A DNA stretch of 20,120 nt from an uncultured Prevotella sp. (GTDB lineage: Bacteria; Bacteroidota; Bacteroidia; Bacteroidales; Bacteroidaceae), in contig ONMG01000025.1 of assembly GCA_900318855.1 (NCBI GenBank), positions 1 through 20,120 on the forward strand. Direction: 5' to 3'. Numbering within the stretch: position 1 is the first letter of the stretch; each line of letters starts with the position of its first letter. Shown piece after piece: positions 1 through 7,826 of this stretch. A program made the translations under genes and the position numbers. A model generated the notes under the pieces. That model did not search any database, was not told the origin of the DNA, and worked only from the letters and a program-made list of their open reading frames with translations.

Positions 1-11
1 AGGCGGCACTC

Positions 12-55
12 GGGAGTGACACCGAAAAAAGCAAGCTTTTTTCTTGGTCACTCCC
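12..55. repeat. 44-bp near-perfect palindrome over the promoter of the first gene
   Basis: The outer arms GGGAGTGAC (12-20) and GTCACTCCC (47-55) and the inner arms GAAAAAAGC (24-32) and GCTTTTTTC (35-43) share one symmetry centre, with only three mismatched pairs (21-23 against 44-46). The palindrome overlaps the putative -33 element at 44-46. It could be an operator or cruciform, or the terminator of a gene ending just left of the window, since an A-tract, GC stem and T-tract is terminator-like. The sequence alone cannot decide between these. Confidence 0.6.
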
Positions 56-75
56 CTCGTTTGCACTATCTTTGC
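44..75 (+). promoter_or_regulatory. Bacteroidetes-type promoter of the FAD oxidoreductase gene
   Basis: TTG at 44-46 is followed 20 bases later by TATCTTTGC at 67-75, which fits the Bacteroidetes housekeeping consensus TTTG / TAnnTTTG. An A6 tract (25-30) and a T6 tract (37-42) lie just upstream. The implied transcript start near 80 excludes the in-frame ATG at 16 and supports translation from 103. Confidence 0.7.
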
Positions 76-102
76 ACCATCTACCTTAGACTGCAACTAA
101 AT

Positions 103-1491
103 ATGACATCAAGAAGAAATTTCATTAAGCGGTTGGGCATGGCCGGACTATCCCTCTTCGTGCCTGCCATAGGCAGCAGGGCCGGCAACCAGATCGGCAA
201 GTCTTCTGCCACATATCCGGTCAAAGAGGATGACAGCGTGTGGGACGTGATTGTCGTGGGCGGTGGCCCGGCCGGATGTACAGCGGCCATAGCGGCTGCC
301 CGTGAAGGAGCCCGTACACTGCTCATCGAGGCAATGGGGCAATTGGGCGGCATGGGTACCATAGGCCTGGTGCCCACGTGGTCGCCATTCTCCGACGGTG
401 AACGCATCATCTACCGCGGACTCGCCATGACCATTTTTGAAGAGGCCCGCAAGGGTGTGCCTCATGTGAAAGCGTCGCAAGTGAACTGGGTGCCCATCAA
501 TGCCGAATATCTGATGCGCGTCTACGACCGTCTGGTTACAGCTTCAGGTAGCAAGGTGCTCTTCTTCTCACGTCTCTGTGCAGTGGAGAAGCGCGGCAAT
601 GGGGTGGAGGCCGTGGTAGTGGCCAATAAGGATGGGCTCACCCGCTTCAAGGCCAAGGTGTTCGTTGATGCCACGGGCGACGGCGACCTTGCAGCCTGGG
701 CCGGAGCATCATTTAAGCGGGGCTACGACGCCCGGGGCACCAACCAGCTCTCCACGCTCTGCTTCAGCATTGACAATGTTGACATGTATGATTTTAATGC
801 CAAGTCCCACCTCGACACCAATGGTGATCATGCAAGTCCGCTTTGGAAAGCAGCACAGTCGGGAAAGTATCCGCTCGTCGATGCCTATGCCAATGTGGTG
901 CTCACGGGCCCCGGGCAGTTGCAGTTCAATGCCGGTCATATAGCTCTCGACACCACCGACCCCTGGCAAGTGTCGGAGGCCATGATTACCGGTCGGAAGA
1001 AAGCAGCTCAATATCTACAAGCCTTGCAAGACCTGAGACCCTCGACCTTTGGTGCAGCCTCGCTGGTGAAGACAGCCTCCGTGTTAGGAGTACGGGACAG
1101 TCGTCGCATCATGGGCGACTACGTGCTGACAGGCAACGACTGGCGGGGGCGCCGAAGCTTTGCCGACGAGATAGGACGCAACTGCTATTATATTGATATT
1201 CACGGTAGCGACAAGCCCGCTCAGCGTTATAAGAAAGGAGAGTCGCACGGCATTCCCTACCGCTGTCTCACCCCGAAGGGCCTGCGCAACGTGCTCACTG
1301 CCGGGCGCTGCATATCGGCCGACAGCGAGGTTTTTGGCAGTACACGCATCATGCCCTGCTGTATGGTCACCGGTGAAGCCGCCGGAGAGGCTGCTGCCCT
1401 TGCGGCAAAGAGCAGAGAGGCCAATGTGCATAAGGTGGACACGCTTCAACTTCGGGAGCTCCTGCGCCAGCACGGCCAGTATCTGCCCTGA
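103..1491 (+). CDS. Tat-exported FAD-dependent oxidoreductase (PF12831-like)
   Basis: A 462-residue flavoprotein. The N-terminus carries a twin-arginine signal (SRRNFIK at residues 3-9, then a hydrophobic stretch LGMAGLSLFVPAIG). This suggests that the folded, FAD-loaded protein crosses the inner membrane. A Rossmann dinucleotide-binding motif GGGPAG lies at about 53-58 with the ribose-binding acidic residue E76, followed by GQLGGMGT. The C-terminal LTAGRCIS...TRIMPCCMVTGEAAGEAAALA block is the second FAD-contact region usual in this family. The frame is open from an ATG at 16, but the promoter overlaps that extension and the Tat motif begins at 103, so 103 is the start. The substrate is unknown; relatives in Bacteroidales often accompany polysaccharide-use genes (established knowledge). 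The gene is monocistronic by spacing, since ald has its own promoter. A second family member is at 10100-11671. Confidence 0.85.
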   Translation: MTSRRNFIKRLGMAGLSLFVPAIGSRAGNQIGKSSATYPVKEDDSVWDVIVVGGGPAGCTAAIAAAREGARTLLIEAMGQLGGMGTIGLVPTWSPFSDGERIIYRGLAMTIFEEARKGVPHVKASQVNWVPINAEYLMRVYDRLVTASGSKVLFFSRLCAVEKRGNGVEAVVVANKDGLTRFKAKVFVDATGDGDLAAWAGASFKRGYDARGTNQLSTLCFSIDNVDMYDFNAKSHLDTNGDHASPLWKAAQSGKYPLVDAYANVVLTGPGQLQFNAGHIALDTTDPWQVSEAMITGRKKAAQYLQALQDLRPSTFGAASLVKTASVLGVRDSRRIMGDYVLTGNDWRGRRSFADEIGRNCYYIDIHGSDKPAQRYKKGESHGIPYRCLTPKGLRNVLTAGRCISADSEVFGSTRIMPCCMVTGEAAGEAAALAAKSREANVHKVDTLQLRELLRQHGQYLP

Positions 1492-1516
1492 TGCATCTCT
1501 GAAACGAACTCCCTGT

Positions 1517-1556
1517 GGGGGACGAGGGCAGAAGCACTTGTCCTCCAGGGGGGGGG
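1517..1556. other. Stem-loop followed by a G9 homopolymer
   Basis: GGGGGACGA (1517-1525) can pair with TTGTCCTCC (1538-1546) over nine positions including two G-U pairs. A run of nine G follows at 1548-1556. No T-tract follows, so this is a poor intrinsic terminator. It lies between the FAD oxidoreductase stop and the ald promoter. Confidence 0.4.
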
Positions 1557-1606
1557 TACGGGCAACAGCGGCCCAACAGTTCACCTTTTTTAATCTATAA
1601 GACACT

Positions 1607-1656
1607 AAAAAACGACCTTAAGGCGAACAACTAAAGAAACTATTTAGTATATTTGC
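1607..1656 (+). promoter_or_regulatory. Promoter of ald with upstream A6 tract
   Basis: TATATTTGC at 1648-1656 matches TAnnTTTG. No clear -33 TTTG is present, but an A6 tract ends at 1612, 36 bases before the motif. The predicted transcript starts about 25 bases before the ald ATG. Confidence 0.6.
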
Positions 1657-1685
1657 CCTCGTTAAACGTCTAAACACCATATACT

Positions 1686-2792
1686 ATGAGAATTGGTATT
1701 CCAAAGGAGATTAAGGACAACGAGAACCGCGTGGGCATGACCCCTGCAGGCGTTGCCGAATTAGTCCGTCATGGACACGAAGTGTTTGTACAGCATACAG
1801 CCGGTGAAGGCAGTGCTTTCCCCGATTCCGACTACGAGAAGGTGGGCGCCAAAATCCTGCCCACCATTGAGGATGTGTATGCTCAGAGCGACATGATTAT
1901 CAAGGTGAAGGAACCCATAGAGCCCGAGTATCCGTTAGTGAAGAAGGGGCAGCTCCTGTTCACCTATTTCCACTTTGCCTCCGACCGTCCGCTGACCGAC
2001 GCTATGCTGAAGAGCGGTGCCGTGTGCCTGGCCTACGAGACCGTGCAGACTCCCGACCACCGTCTGCCGTTGCTCATCCCGATGAGTGAGGTAGCTGGCC
2101 GGATGGGTGTCATGGAAGGTGCCTACTATCTCCAGAAGACGAAGGGCGGCAAGGGAAAGCTCATCAGTGGTGTACCGGGGGTGAAGCCCGCCAAAGTGCT
2201 GGTGCTCGGCGGTGGCACCGTGGGTGAGGCCGCAGCCCGCATGGCAGCCGGAATGGGTGCCGACGTCTACATTGCCGACATCTCGCTGCCACGCCTGCGC
2301 CAGCTGGGCATTGAGCTCCCAGCCAACGTGCACACTCTCTACTCCACGGAGCATAATATCCGAGAGGAACTGCGCGACACCGACATCGTCATCGGCTCGG
2401 TGCTGATTCCGGGTGCCAAGACACCTCACCTCATCAACCGCGACATGCTCAAGGTGATGCAGAAGGGTTCGGTGCTGGTCGATGTGGCCATCGACCAGGG
2501 AGGATGTTTCGAAACTTCACATCCCACTACCCACACTGACCCGGTCTACGAGGTGGACGGTATCGTCCACTATGCCGTGGCCAACATCCCGGGTGCCGTG
2601 CCCTATACATCAACCATGGCTCTCACAAACGCTACGCTACGCTATGCCCTGGCTTTGGCCGACAAGGGGTGGCGACAGGCCTGCAAGGATGACGAGGCTC
2701 TGCGCAAGGGACTCAACATCGTGGAGGGCAAGGTGACCTTCAAGGGAGTTGCCGATGCTTGGGGACTGCCGCTGAACGAGATTGACCTCTAA
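1686..2792 (+). CDS. ald: Alanine dehydrogenase
   Basis: This 368-residue cytoplasmic enzyme reversibly converts L-alanine, NAD+ and water to pyruvate, ammonia and NADH. The length is normal for the family (about 370). All key residues seen in characterised alanine dehydrogenases are in register: R15 and K75 for pyruvate binding, catalytic H96 (in FTYFHFA), the Rossmann motif GGGTVG at 175-180 with the NAD ribose-binding D198, and catalytic D270 (in DVAIDQGG). The opening MRIGIPKEIKDNENRVG is diagnostic. The gene has its own promoter and is followed by a strong hairpin terminator, so it is probably monocistronic. Its likely role is alanine catabolism or ammonia assimilation. Nothing links it functionally to its neighbours. 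Confidence 0.96.
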   Translation: MRIGIPKEIKDNENRVGMTPAGVAELVRHGHEVFVQHTAGEGSAFPDSDYEKVGAKILPTIEDVYAQSDMIIKVKEPIEPEYPLVKKGQLLFTYFHFASDRPLTDAMLKSGAVCLAYETVQTPDHRLPLLIPMSEVAGRMGVMEGAYYLQKTKGGKGKLISGVPGVKPAKVLVLGGGTVGEAAARMAAGMGADVYIADISLPRLRQLGIELPANVHTLYSTEHNIREELRDTDIVIGSVLIPGAKTPHLINRDMLKVMQKGSVLVDVAIDQGGCFETSHPTTHTDPVYEVDGIVHYAVANIPGAVPYTSTMALTNATLRYALALADKGWRQACKDDEALRKGLNIVEGKVTFKGVADAWGLPLNEIDL

Positions 2793-2821
2793 GCCGGGAC
2801 TCTGATACTGAATAAAACAAG

Positions 2822-2867
2822 GAAGCCTGCCGGGCTGTCCACCTCTGTGGGCCGCCGGACAGGCTTC
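2822..2867. terminator. Bidirectional terminator between ald and the convergent gene
   Basis: GAAGCCTG+CCGG (2822-2833) pairs with CCGG-a-CAGGCTTC (2855-2867) with one bulged base. The interior is extended by GTCCAC/GTGGGC around a CTCT loop. AAAACAA precedes the hairpin and a T-rich TTCTCTTT follows. It lies between the stop codons of two convergent genes and can serve both. Confidence 0.8.
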
Positions 2868-2887
2868 TCTTTGGATATCACTGGCTG

Positions 2888-3556
2888 TTATTGTGCCGAC
2901 TGAAAGGCAGTGATAGCGCCGGTGTAGTCGCAGGTCACCTTGTCACCCTTGTCGGTGAGCAGGTCGGCCTTTACGTGGTACTTTCCATCTTCGGTCTTGC
3001 TGATGGTCATCGTGCCACCGGTGATGGAGCAGTAGGCCACACTGAGGTTTTTGTTCACGCGCTCGCAGAAAGAGCCCAGAGTGATGGTAGCATACTTTGT
3101 ACCGGGGAAGAAGACGCCCGGCTCCTCATTGATGGAGTAGTTGTTCTTCTTGGTACCCACCTTGTAGGTGCCCACGAGGTCGGAGTCCTTGGCCGTGTAG
3201 AGGTCCATGTTGAGCTTCATTCCGGGGACAGCAGGATGCACGCCGTCAGTGGTCACCTGGTTGACATCGAAGAGGCGCAGCACGTAGTTGTCGGTCTTCG
3301 TGCCGGGATAGAGCATGTACTGGGCCAGAACGGGCCGGATGTTCACGTCGCCACTGATGACGGTAGAGTCCTCAGTAGTGGTGTCATCGCTATGGTCCTC
3401 CATCGTGATAGGCCCGGCATAGTGGAAATCCAGCGTCTTACCTTCCGTGGTCGTGATGTGGGCAGTGAAGTCGTAGCCTGCACCCGTATGCACCACGTTC
3501 ATCTCGCCCGAGCTGAAAGGCACCGTGCGGATGATACTGCCGGAGTCGAAAAGCAA
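2888..3556 (-). CDS. 5'-incomplete two-repeat beta-rich protein (possible pseudogene)
   Basis: The frame encodes 222 residues and opens after a TGA at 3578-3580. Only a TTG (3556) or an internal ATG (residue 19) could serve as start, and there is no signal peptide. Residues 16-51 (GEMNVV...GYDFTAHITTTEGKTLDFHYAGPIT) repeat at 179-216 (GTMTISKT...GKYHVKADLLTDKGDKVTCDYTGAIT). One full unit of about 145 residues therefore follows only the tail of a preceding unit whose first hundred or so residues are missing. The pattern resembles secreted or lipoprotein beta-sandwich/calycin-like proteins of Bacteroidales, but I cannot name the family. Upstream DNA in this frame has stops and no lipoprotein signal. 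I infer a 5' deletion or decay; no clear promoter was found on this strand. Confidence 0.55.
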   Translation of the reverse strand: MLFDSGSIIRTVPFSSGEMNVVHTGAGYDFTAHITTTEGKTLDFHYAGPITMEDHSDDTTTEDSTVISGDVNIRPVLAQYMLYPGTKTDNYVLRLFDVNQVTTDGVHPAVPGMKLNMDLYTAKDSDLVGTYKVGTKKNNYSINEEPGVFFPGTKYATITLGSFCERVNKNLSVAYCSITGGTMTISKTEDGKYHVKADLLTDKGDKVTCDYTGAITAFQSAQ

Positions 3557-3711
3557 TCTTGGACGGCTGCCCGCCCCTCATTCTGTGTCTGCTGCCTGGT
3601 GAAGAGATTCTGCTGCCGGCACTGTTACCTACCCCCCAAGAAACCTTACACGCTGCACGCAATACAAAGAGAGGCCGAACCTGAGACAATGAGAAAAAAG
3701 CAGGCTTTTCC
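3557..3711. other. Intergenic stretch between the truncated gene and the GH35 promoter
   Basis: No convincing coding frame was seen on either strand; the frames reading into the truncated gene are interrupted by TGA (3578-3580) and TAG (3629-3631). It contains the imperfect inverted repeat AAAAGC/GCTTTT at 3696-3709, part of the A6 tract upstream of the GH35 promoter. Confidence 0.5.
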
Positions 3712-3742
3712 TTTGCCATTCTCGCCATTTGTACTAACTTTG
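3712..3742 (+). promoter_or_regulatory. Promoter of the GH35 gene
   Basis: TTTG (3712-3715), a 19-base spacer and TAACTTTG (3735-3742) form a good Bacteroidetes promoter. An A6 tract ends at 3699, 36 bases before the -7 motif. The surrounding 55 bases align well with the promoter of the FAD oxidoreductase at the left edge. A start near 3750 excludes the ATG at 3744. Confidence 0.75.
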
Positions 3743-3779
3743 TATGGTTAACAATACTCACTTATATTACTACATCTCA

Positions 3780-5651
3780 ATGAGAAAGATATTCTTATTC
3801 CTCAGCCTTCTGCTGACGGGTGTACTGTATGCCCACGCTCAGGCTACGACCCACAGTTTTGAAATCAAGGGAGGCCAGTTTGTTTACGATGGTCGTCCCA
3901 TCCAGTTGCATTGCGGTGAGATGCATCCCTCACGAGTGCCGGCATCCTACTGGCGCCATCGCCTCAAGATGATTAAAGCCATGGGAATGAACGCTGTAGC
4001 CGCCTATGTGATGTGGAATCACCATGAGACGGCTCCCGGCGTGTGGGACTGGACTACGGACAATCACAACCTGCGCCTGTTTGTGCGCGAGGCTCAAGAA
4101 GAGGGACTGCTGGTCATCCTTCGCCCAGGGCCTTACGTGTGCGCAGAATGGGACTACGGCGGCTTCCCCTGGTGGCTGCAGAATGTCAAGGGCATGGAGG
4201 TGAGAACCTACAACAAGCCGTTCCTCGATTCCTGCCGCGTCTATCTCCGTCAGTTGGCCACTCAGGTGAAGGACCTGCAGGTGACTCATGGCGGTCCCAT
4301 CATCCTCGTACAGGTTGAGAATGAGTTCGGCTCCTACGTTGCACAGAAGAAGAATATCAGTGAGGAACAGCATCGACAATACCGCTATGCCATGCTGAAG
4401 ATGCTCGAAGAGGAAGGTTTTGACGCTCCTAAGTTCACGGCCGACGGCGACTGGCTCTTCAATGGCGGTGCCATCAAGGGAGTGCTGCCATGCGCCAACG
4501 GCGAAGACAATGTCGACAACCTCAAGAAGACGGTGAACGCCTATAATAACGGGCAGGGACCTTACTTTGTCTCCGAGTTCTATCCGGGATGGCTCGACCA
4601 TTGGAATGAAAAGTTTGTCAGCACCAGCATCGACTCCCTGGTGAAGCACACCAAAGCTTATCTGGATGCCGGTGTGAGCTTCAATTATTATGTTATCCAC
4701 GGCGGTACCAACTTCGGATTCACGGCGGGTGCCAACTTCACCAACGACAAAAATATTCAACCCGACATCACAAGCTATGATTACGATTCACCCATCAGCG
4801 AGGCGGGTTGGGCAACGCCAAAGTACGGTGCCCTGCGCGCGTTGATGATGCAATATGTCGACAATGTGCCAGAGGTGCCTCAGCGCATTCCCACCATTTC
4901 GATACCGGAGATTCAGTTCGAGGGCAAAGTCGATTTGTTCAGTAGCCTATCGCAGGTGAAACCCGTTAAGAGCAACCGGCTGCTCACCATGGAGGAGCTC
5001 AACCAGGGCCACGGCTATGTGGTTTATCGGTTCCGCACCGCCCGGGCTTTGAAGGGAAAGATGAGTGTCCCCGGACTGGCCGACTTTGCCACTGTCTACG
5101 TGAACGGCAGGAAGATAGGACAACTCAGTCGGGTAACTGAGCATATGGACATGGATGTCGACATTCCCAAGGGCGGTACGCTCGACCTGCTCGTGGAGAA
5201 TCTTGGCCGAATCAACTACGGCGCACGCATCACCGATAACCACAAGGGTATCACGCAACCTATCACCATTGACGGCAAGGAGTTGAAGGGCACATGGCTG
5301 ATGTACCGGCTGCCAATGGACAAGATGCCGGAAGGAATGAAGAAAACCGACAACAGCCGCAAGGGAATGCCGGTGCTGCTTGCCGGGACTTTCCTCCTGG
5401 ACAAGGTGGGCGACACGTTCCTGGACATGGAAAACTGGGGCAAGGGTATCGTCTTTGTCAATGGACACAACTTGGGCCGATATTGGAAAGTAGGCCCACA
5501 GCAGACACTCTACCTCCCAGGGTGTTTCCTGAAGAAAGGGGACAATCACATCGTGGTGTTTGAACAGCTCAACGATGAGGAACACCCCACTCTCAAGGGA
5601 ATTACAACTCCGAAGCTCAATGTACTGAAGGCTGAGCCCTATAATAAATAA
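3780..5651 (+). CDS. Exported GH35 beta-galactosidase
   Basis: A 623-residue glycoside hydrolase family 35 enzyme that should release terminal beta-galactose from oligo- or polysaccharides in the periplasm or outside the cell. The signal peptide MRKIFLFLSLLLTGVLYAHA ends near residue 20. The retaining GH35 catalytic pair is visible: acid/base E182 in VENEFGSY and nucleophile E266 in SEFYPGW. GPYVCAEWDYGGFPWWL and HGGTNFG are family hallmarks. The C-terminal third is beta-sandwich, with a galactose-binding-like end (WGKGIVFVNGHNLGRYW). An in-frame ATG at 3744 is rejected because it lies at or before the predicted transcript start and would bury the signal peptide. No SusCD pair adjoins it. Galactan, host glycans and lactose are all possible substrates. 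Confidence 0.93.
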   Translation: MRKIFLFLSLLLTGVLYAHAQATTHSFEIKGGQFVYDGRPIQLHCGEMHPSRVPASYWRHRLKMIKAMGMNAVAAYVMWNHHETAPGVWDWTTDNHNLRLFVREAQEEGLLVILRPGPYVCAEWDYGGFPWWLQNVKGMEVRTYNKPFLDSCRVYLRQLATQVKDLQVTHGGPIILVQVENEFGSYVAQKKNISEEQHRQYRYAMLKMLEEEGFDAPKFTADGDWLFNGGAIKGVLPCANGEDNVDNLKKTVNAYNNGQGPYFVSEFYPGWLDHWNEKFVSTSIDSLVKHTKAYLDAGVSFNYYVIHGGTNFGFTAGANFTNDKNIQPDITSYDYDSPISEAGWATPKYGALRALMMQYVDNVPEVPQRIPTISIPEIQFEGKVDLFSSLSQVKPVKSNRLLTMEELNQGHGYVVYRFRTARALKGKMSVPGLADFATVYVNGRKIGQLSRVTEHMDMDVDIPKGGTLDLLVENLGRINYGARITDNHKGITQPITIDGKELKGTWLMYRLPMDKMPEGMKKTDNSRKGMPVLLAGTFLLDKVGDTFLDMENWGKGIVFVNGHNLGRYWKVGPQQTLYLPGCFLKKGDNHIVVFEQLNDEEHPTLKGITTPKLNVLKAEPYNK

Positions 5652-5672
5652 GGTGAAGGAGAGTAAGGTGGA

Positions 5673-5813
5673 ATGGCCAACAAGCCTCTCCTCATCTTCT
5701 CAACTGTAGACATCACCAGGCTTTCGACCCTCAGCTATGACAAGCGTATGAACCTGGATATGCCGCAAGCCCCCGTACAGCTGGCGAGGCTGCGGCATCC
5801 TACCCGGGATTAA
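5673..5813 (+). CDS. Candidate 46-residue small ORF
   Basis: An ATG 21 bases after the GH35 stop, preceded by purine-rich GGAGAGTAAGGTGGA, opens a frame for 46 residues beginning MANKPLLIFSTVDITRLSTL and ending HPTRD. No family is recognised and there is no signal peptide or membrane segment. A hairpin lies within its 3' half, so the stretch may instead be untranslated structured RNA or a decayed gene. The frame is open by inspection, but coding is unproven. Confidence 0.2.
   Translation: MANKPLLIFSTVDITRLSTLSYDKRMNLDMPQAPVQLARLRHPTRD
5760..5798 (+). terminator. Hairpin downstream of the GH35 gene
   Basis: ATGCCGCA-a-GCC (5760-5771) pairs with GGCTGCGGCAT (5788-5798): 11 pairs with one bulged A and a 16-base loop. 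There is no T-tract after it, so termination is plausible but not certain. The rest of 5814-5946 shows no gene or strong structure. Confidence 0.35.
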
Positions 5814-5946
5814 CTGGGGCATGTAGCAACTATGGCATTCACCCCCATCGGTGACCAACCGTCATGTGACAAGCCCAAGCACAGCAAATATGCGGATTAT
5901 GGAGCTATTTGATGGCTCATTGTTTCCTATTCCGTATCAGAATTTG

Positions 5947-5955
5947 TAACTTTGC
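5947..5955 (+). promoter_or_regulatory. Promoter -7 element of the MFS gene
   Basis: TAACTTTGC fits the Bacteroidetes consensus. TTG at 5920-5922 is a possible but loosely spaced -33 element. No A6/T6 tract lies at the usual upstream distance, unlike most promoters here. The predicted start near 5961 favours translation from 6019. Confidence 0.6.
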
Positions 5956-6018
5956 AGAGTGAAGTGCGCCGGGCATCCGCGCATACGACTAAAACAACAA
6001 TCCGGAAATACAAAATCT

Positions 6019-7347
6019 ATGAACAACCCAACGAACAATGAGGAACGCACTGAGAGCGTACCCCGCACGGCCCCGAAGCGCCAGGTCAGCCCTGTGGCAT
6101 GGGTGCCCACCCTCTACTTTGCCATGGGCATGCCCTTCGTGGTGCTCAACATGGTGTGCACGCTGATGTATAAAGGCTTAGAGGTGAGCGACACCCAAAT
6201 AGCTTTTTGGACCTCGCTTATCATGCTGCCTTGGACGCTGAAACCCTTGTGGAGTCCCTTCCTGGAAATCTACAAGACCAAGAAATTCTTCGTCGTACTC
6301 ACGCAGCTGCTCTCGGGCCTGTTCTTCGCCCTTGTAGCCCTGGCCCTACATCTGCCCCACTTCTTCGCTATCACCGTGGCCATGCTGGCCGTCATCGCCT
6401 TGAGCGGTGCCACCCACGACATAGCTGCCGACGGCACCTACATGAGCGTTCTCTCCAAGGACGAGCAAGCCAAGTGGATAGGCTGGCAGGGCGCATTCTA
6501 CAACATTGCCAAGATAGCCGCCACGGGCGGTCTCGTCTACCTCGCCGGTATCTTCATTGAACATTTCGGCATGGTGATGGCCTGGACTCTCATCATGCTC
6601 ATCATCGGCCTCGTGATGTGCGCCCTCGGAATCTACCACTACTTCGTGCTGCCCTCAGCGGGGAAGCCGGCCGAGAACGCGAAAGGCATCGGAGAGGCGC
6701 TCAGAGAGCTGTGGGGAGTGTTCGCGGAATTCTTCGAAAAACGCCATATCTGGTATTACATTGCCTTCATCATCCTCTACCGCTTCTGCGAAGGCTTCGT
6801 GATGAAGATAGTGCCCCTCTTCCTCAAGGCACCGCGGTCGATGCAGGGACTGGGCATGAGCGAGCAGCAGATAGGCCTCTGCTACGGCACCTTCGGCGCC
6901 GCCGCCTTCGTGGTGGGCAGCATCCTCGCCGGCTACTACATCGCCCACAAAGGCTTGCAGAAGAGCCTGTTCAAGCTGGCCCTGGTATTCAACTTGCCCT
7001 TTGTGGCCTACACGCTCCTGGCCTACTATCAGCCCACGAGCCTGGTTATCATCGGGGGCGGAATCACCTTGGAGTACTTCGGCTATGGCTTCGGCTTCGT
7101 CGGACTGACGCTCTTCATGATGCAGCAGATAGCACCGGGCAAGCATCAGATGAGCCACTACGCCTTCGCCACGGGCATCATGAACCTCGGTGTGATGCTG
7201 CCGGGAATGGTGAGCGGACTGGTGAGCGACACCCTGGGCTACCGCACTTTCTTCGCCGTGGTGCTGGTCTGCGCCATTCCGGCTCTGCTCATCACCTACT
7301 TCGTGCCCTTCACCTATCCCGACAAGCCTAAGGACACCAAGGCATAG
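6019..7347 (+). CDS. AmpG-like MFS permease
   Basis: A 442-residue inner-membrane transporter with about twelve hydrophobic segments starting near residue 30. The sequence GATHDIAADG (about 130-139) corresponds to the conserved loop of AmpG/PAT-family members (SATQDIAxDA). Residues such as LPWTLKPLWSPFLE after the second helix also match that group. AmpG imports anhydro-muropeptides for peptidoglycan recycling, but Bacteroidetes paralogues are diverse and some may carry sugars, so the substrate is not assigned. The ATG at 5959 would add 20 residues rich in K/R and lies at the predicted transcript start. The start at 6019 gives a hydrophilic tail before the first helix and is preferred. The gene stands alone. 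Confidence 0.8.
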   Translation: MNNPTNNEERTESVPRTAPKRQVSPVAWVPTLYFAMGMPFVVLNMVCTLMYKGLEVSDTQIAFWTSLIMLPWTLKPLWSPFLEIYKTKKFFVVLTQLLSGLFFALVALALHLPHFFAITVAMLAVIALSGATHDIAADGTYMSVLSKDEQAKWIGWQGAFYNIAKIAATGGLVYLAGIFIEHFGMVMAWTLIMLIIGLVMCALGIYHYFVLPSAGKPAENAKGIGEALRELWGVFAEFFEKRHIWYYIAFIILYRFCEGFVMKIVPLFLKAPRSMQGLGMSEQQIGLCYGTFGAAAFVVGSILAGYYIAHKGLQKSLFKLALVFNLPFVAYTLLAYYQPTSLVIIGGGITLEYFGYGFGFVGLTLFMMQQIAPGKHQMSHYAFATGIMNLGVMLPGMVSGLVSDTLGYRTFFAVVLVCAIPALLITYFVPFTYPDKPKDTKA

Positions 7348-7409
7348 CCATCAGCAACTATTTTCAAAAAAAAGCGAAGACTTATGGCGGCAGTACAGGC
7401 TAAAATCAC

Positions 7410-7418
7410 TATCTTTGC
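7410..7418 (+). promoter_or_regulatory. Promoter -7 element of the dispanin operon
   Basis: TATCTTTGC with an A8 tract (7366-7373) ending 37 bases upstream. It lies 37 bases before the first dispanin ATG. No other TAnnTTTG was seen before the next two genes, so all three probably share it. Confidence 0.65.
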
Positions 7419-7454
7419 ACTGTTTACAATACTTATAACTCAATTTAGAACACT

Positions 7455-7760
7455 ATGGAACCAGAATTCACACAGACACAAGCCAACCCTACGGCTCCCC
7501 AACGCCGACCTGACAACTACTTAGTATGGTCAATCCTGGCCACTATCTGCTGCTGCCTTCCCTTCGGCATCGTGGCCATTGTCTACTCCAGCAAGGTGAA
7601 CACCCTCTACAACGCGCATCAATACACCGAAGCTGTCAACGCAGCTAACGATGCCAAGAAGTGGTGCCTCATCAGTCTGATAACCGGTATTGTCGTCGAC
7701 GTGGCCTACATTGCATTTATGTTCATCACCGGTGCCGCTGCCTCTATGTGCAATATGTAG
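7455..7760 (+). CDS. CD225/dispanin family membrane protein (copy 1)
   Basis: A 101-residue protein with a short hydrophilic, proline-rich N-terminus, a first hydrophobic segment (about 23-44, NYLVWSILATICCCLPFGIV), the conserved loop AIVYSSKVNTLY, an amphipathic stretch ending NDAKKW, and a second membrane segment (about 71-95). This is the CD225 (PF04505) layout shared with animal IFITM proteins. Bacterial members have no established function. The cysteines at the end of helix 1 match the palmitoylated position of IFITMs, but modification here is speculation. It is followed after 66 bases by a close paralogue, probably in one transcript with the DUF2752 gene. Confidence 0.88.
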   Translation: MEPEFTQTQANPTAPQRRPDNYLVWSILATICCCLPFGIVAIVYSSKVNTLYNAHQYTEAVNAANDAKKWCLISLITGIVVDVAYIAFMFITGAAASMCNM

Positions 7761-7826
7761 GCCGCTGACGACATTGGCAGACAGTACGACAAGGCAAATT
7801 AACAATCATTCAAGCGACCGGCTGAT

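Noticed and set aside
16..102. N-terminal extension of the first FAD oxidoreductase from an ATG at 16
   Set aside because: It spans the promoter and palindrome, while the Tat signal starts cleanly at 103.
2891..3751. 286-codon open frame on the + strand opposite the truncated repeat gene
   Set aside because: It reads as a shadow: low-complexity V/H/G-rich residues and no domain, while the - strand frame shows clear internal protein repeats.
6655..7158. Long open frames on the other frames and strand of the MFS gene
   Set aside because: High GC at third positions keeps shadow frames open; their products are A/R/H-rich without motifs, whereas the main frame has membrane helices.
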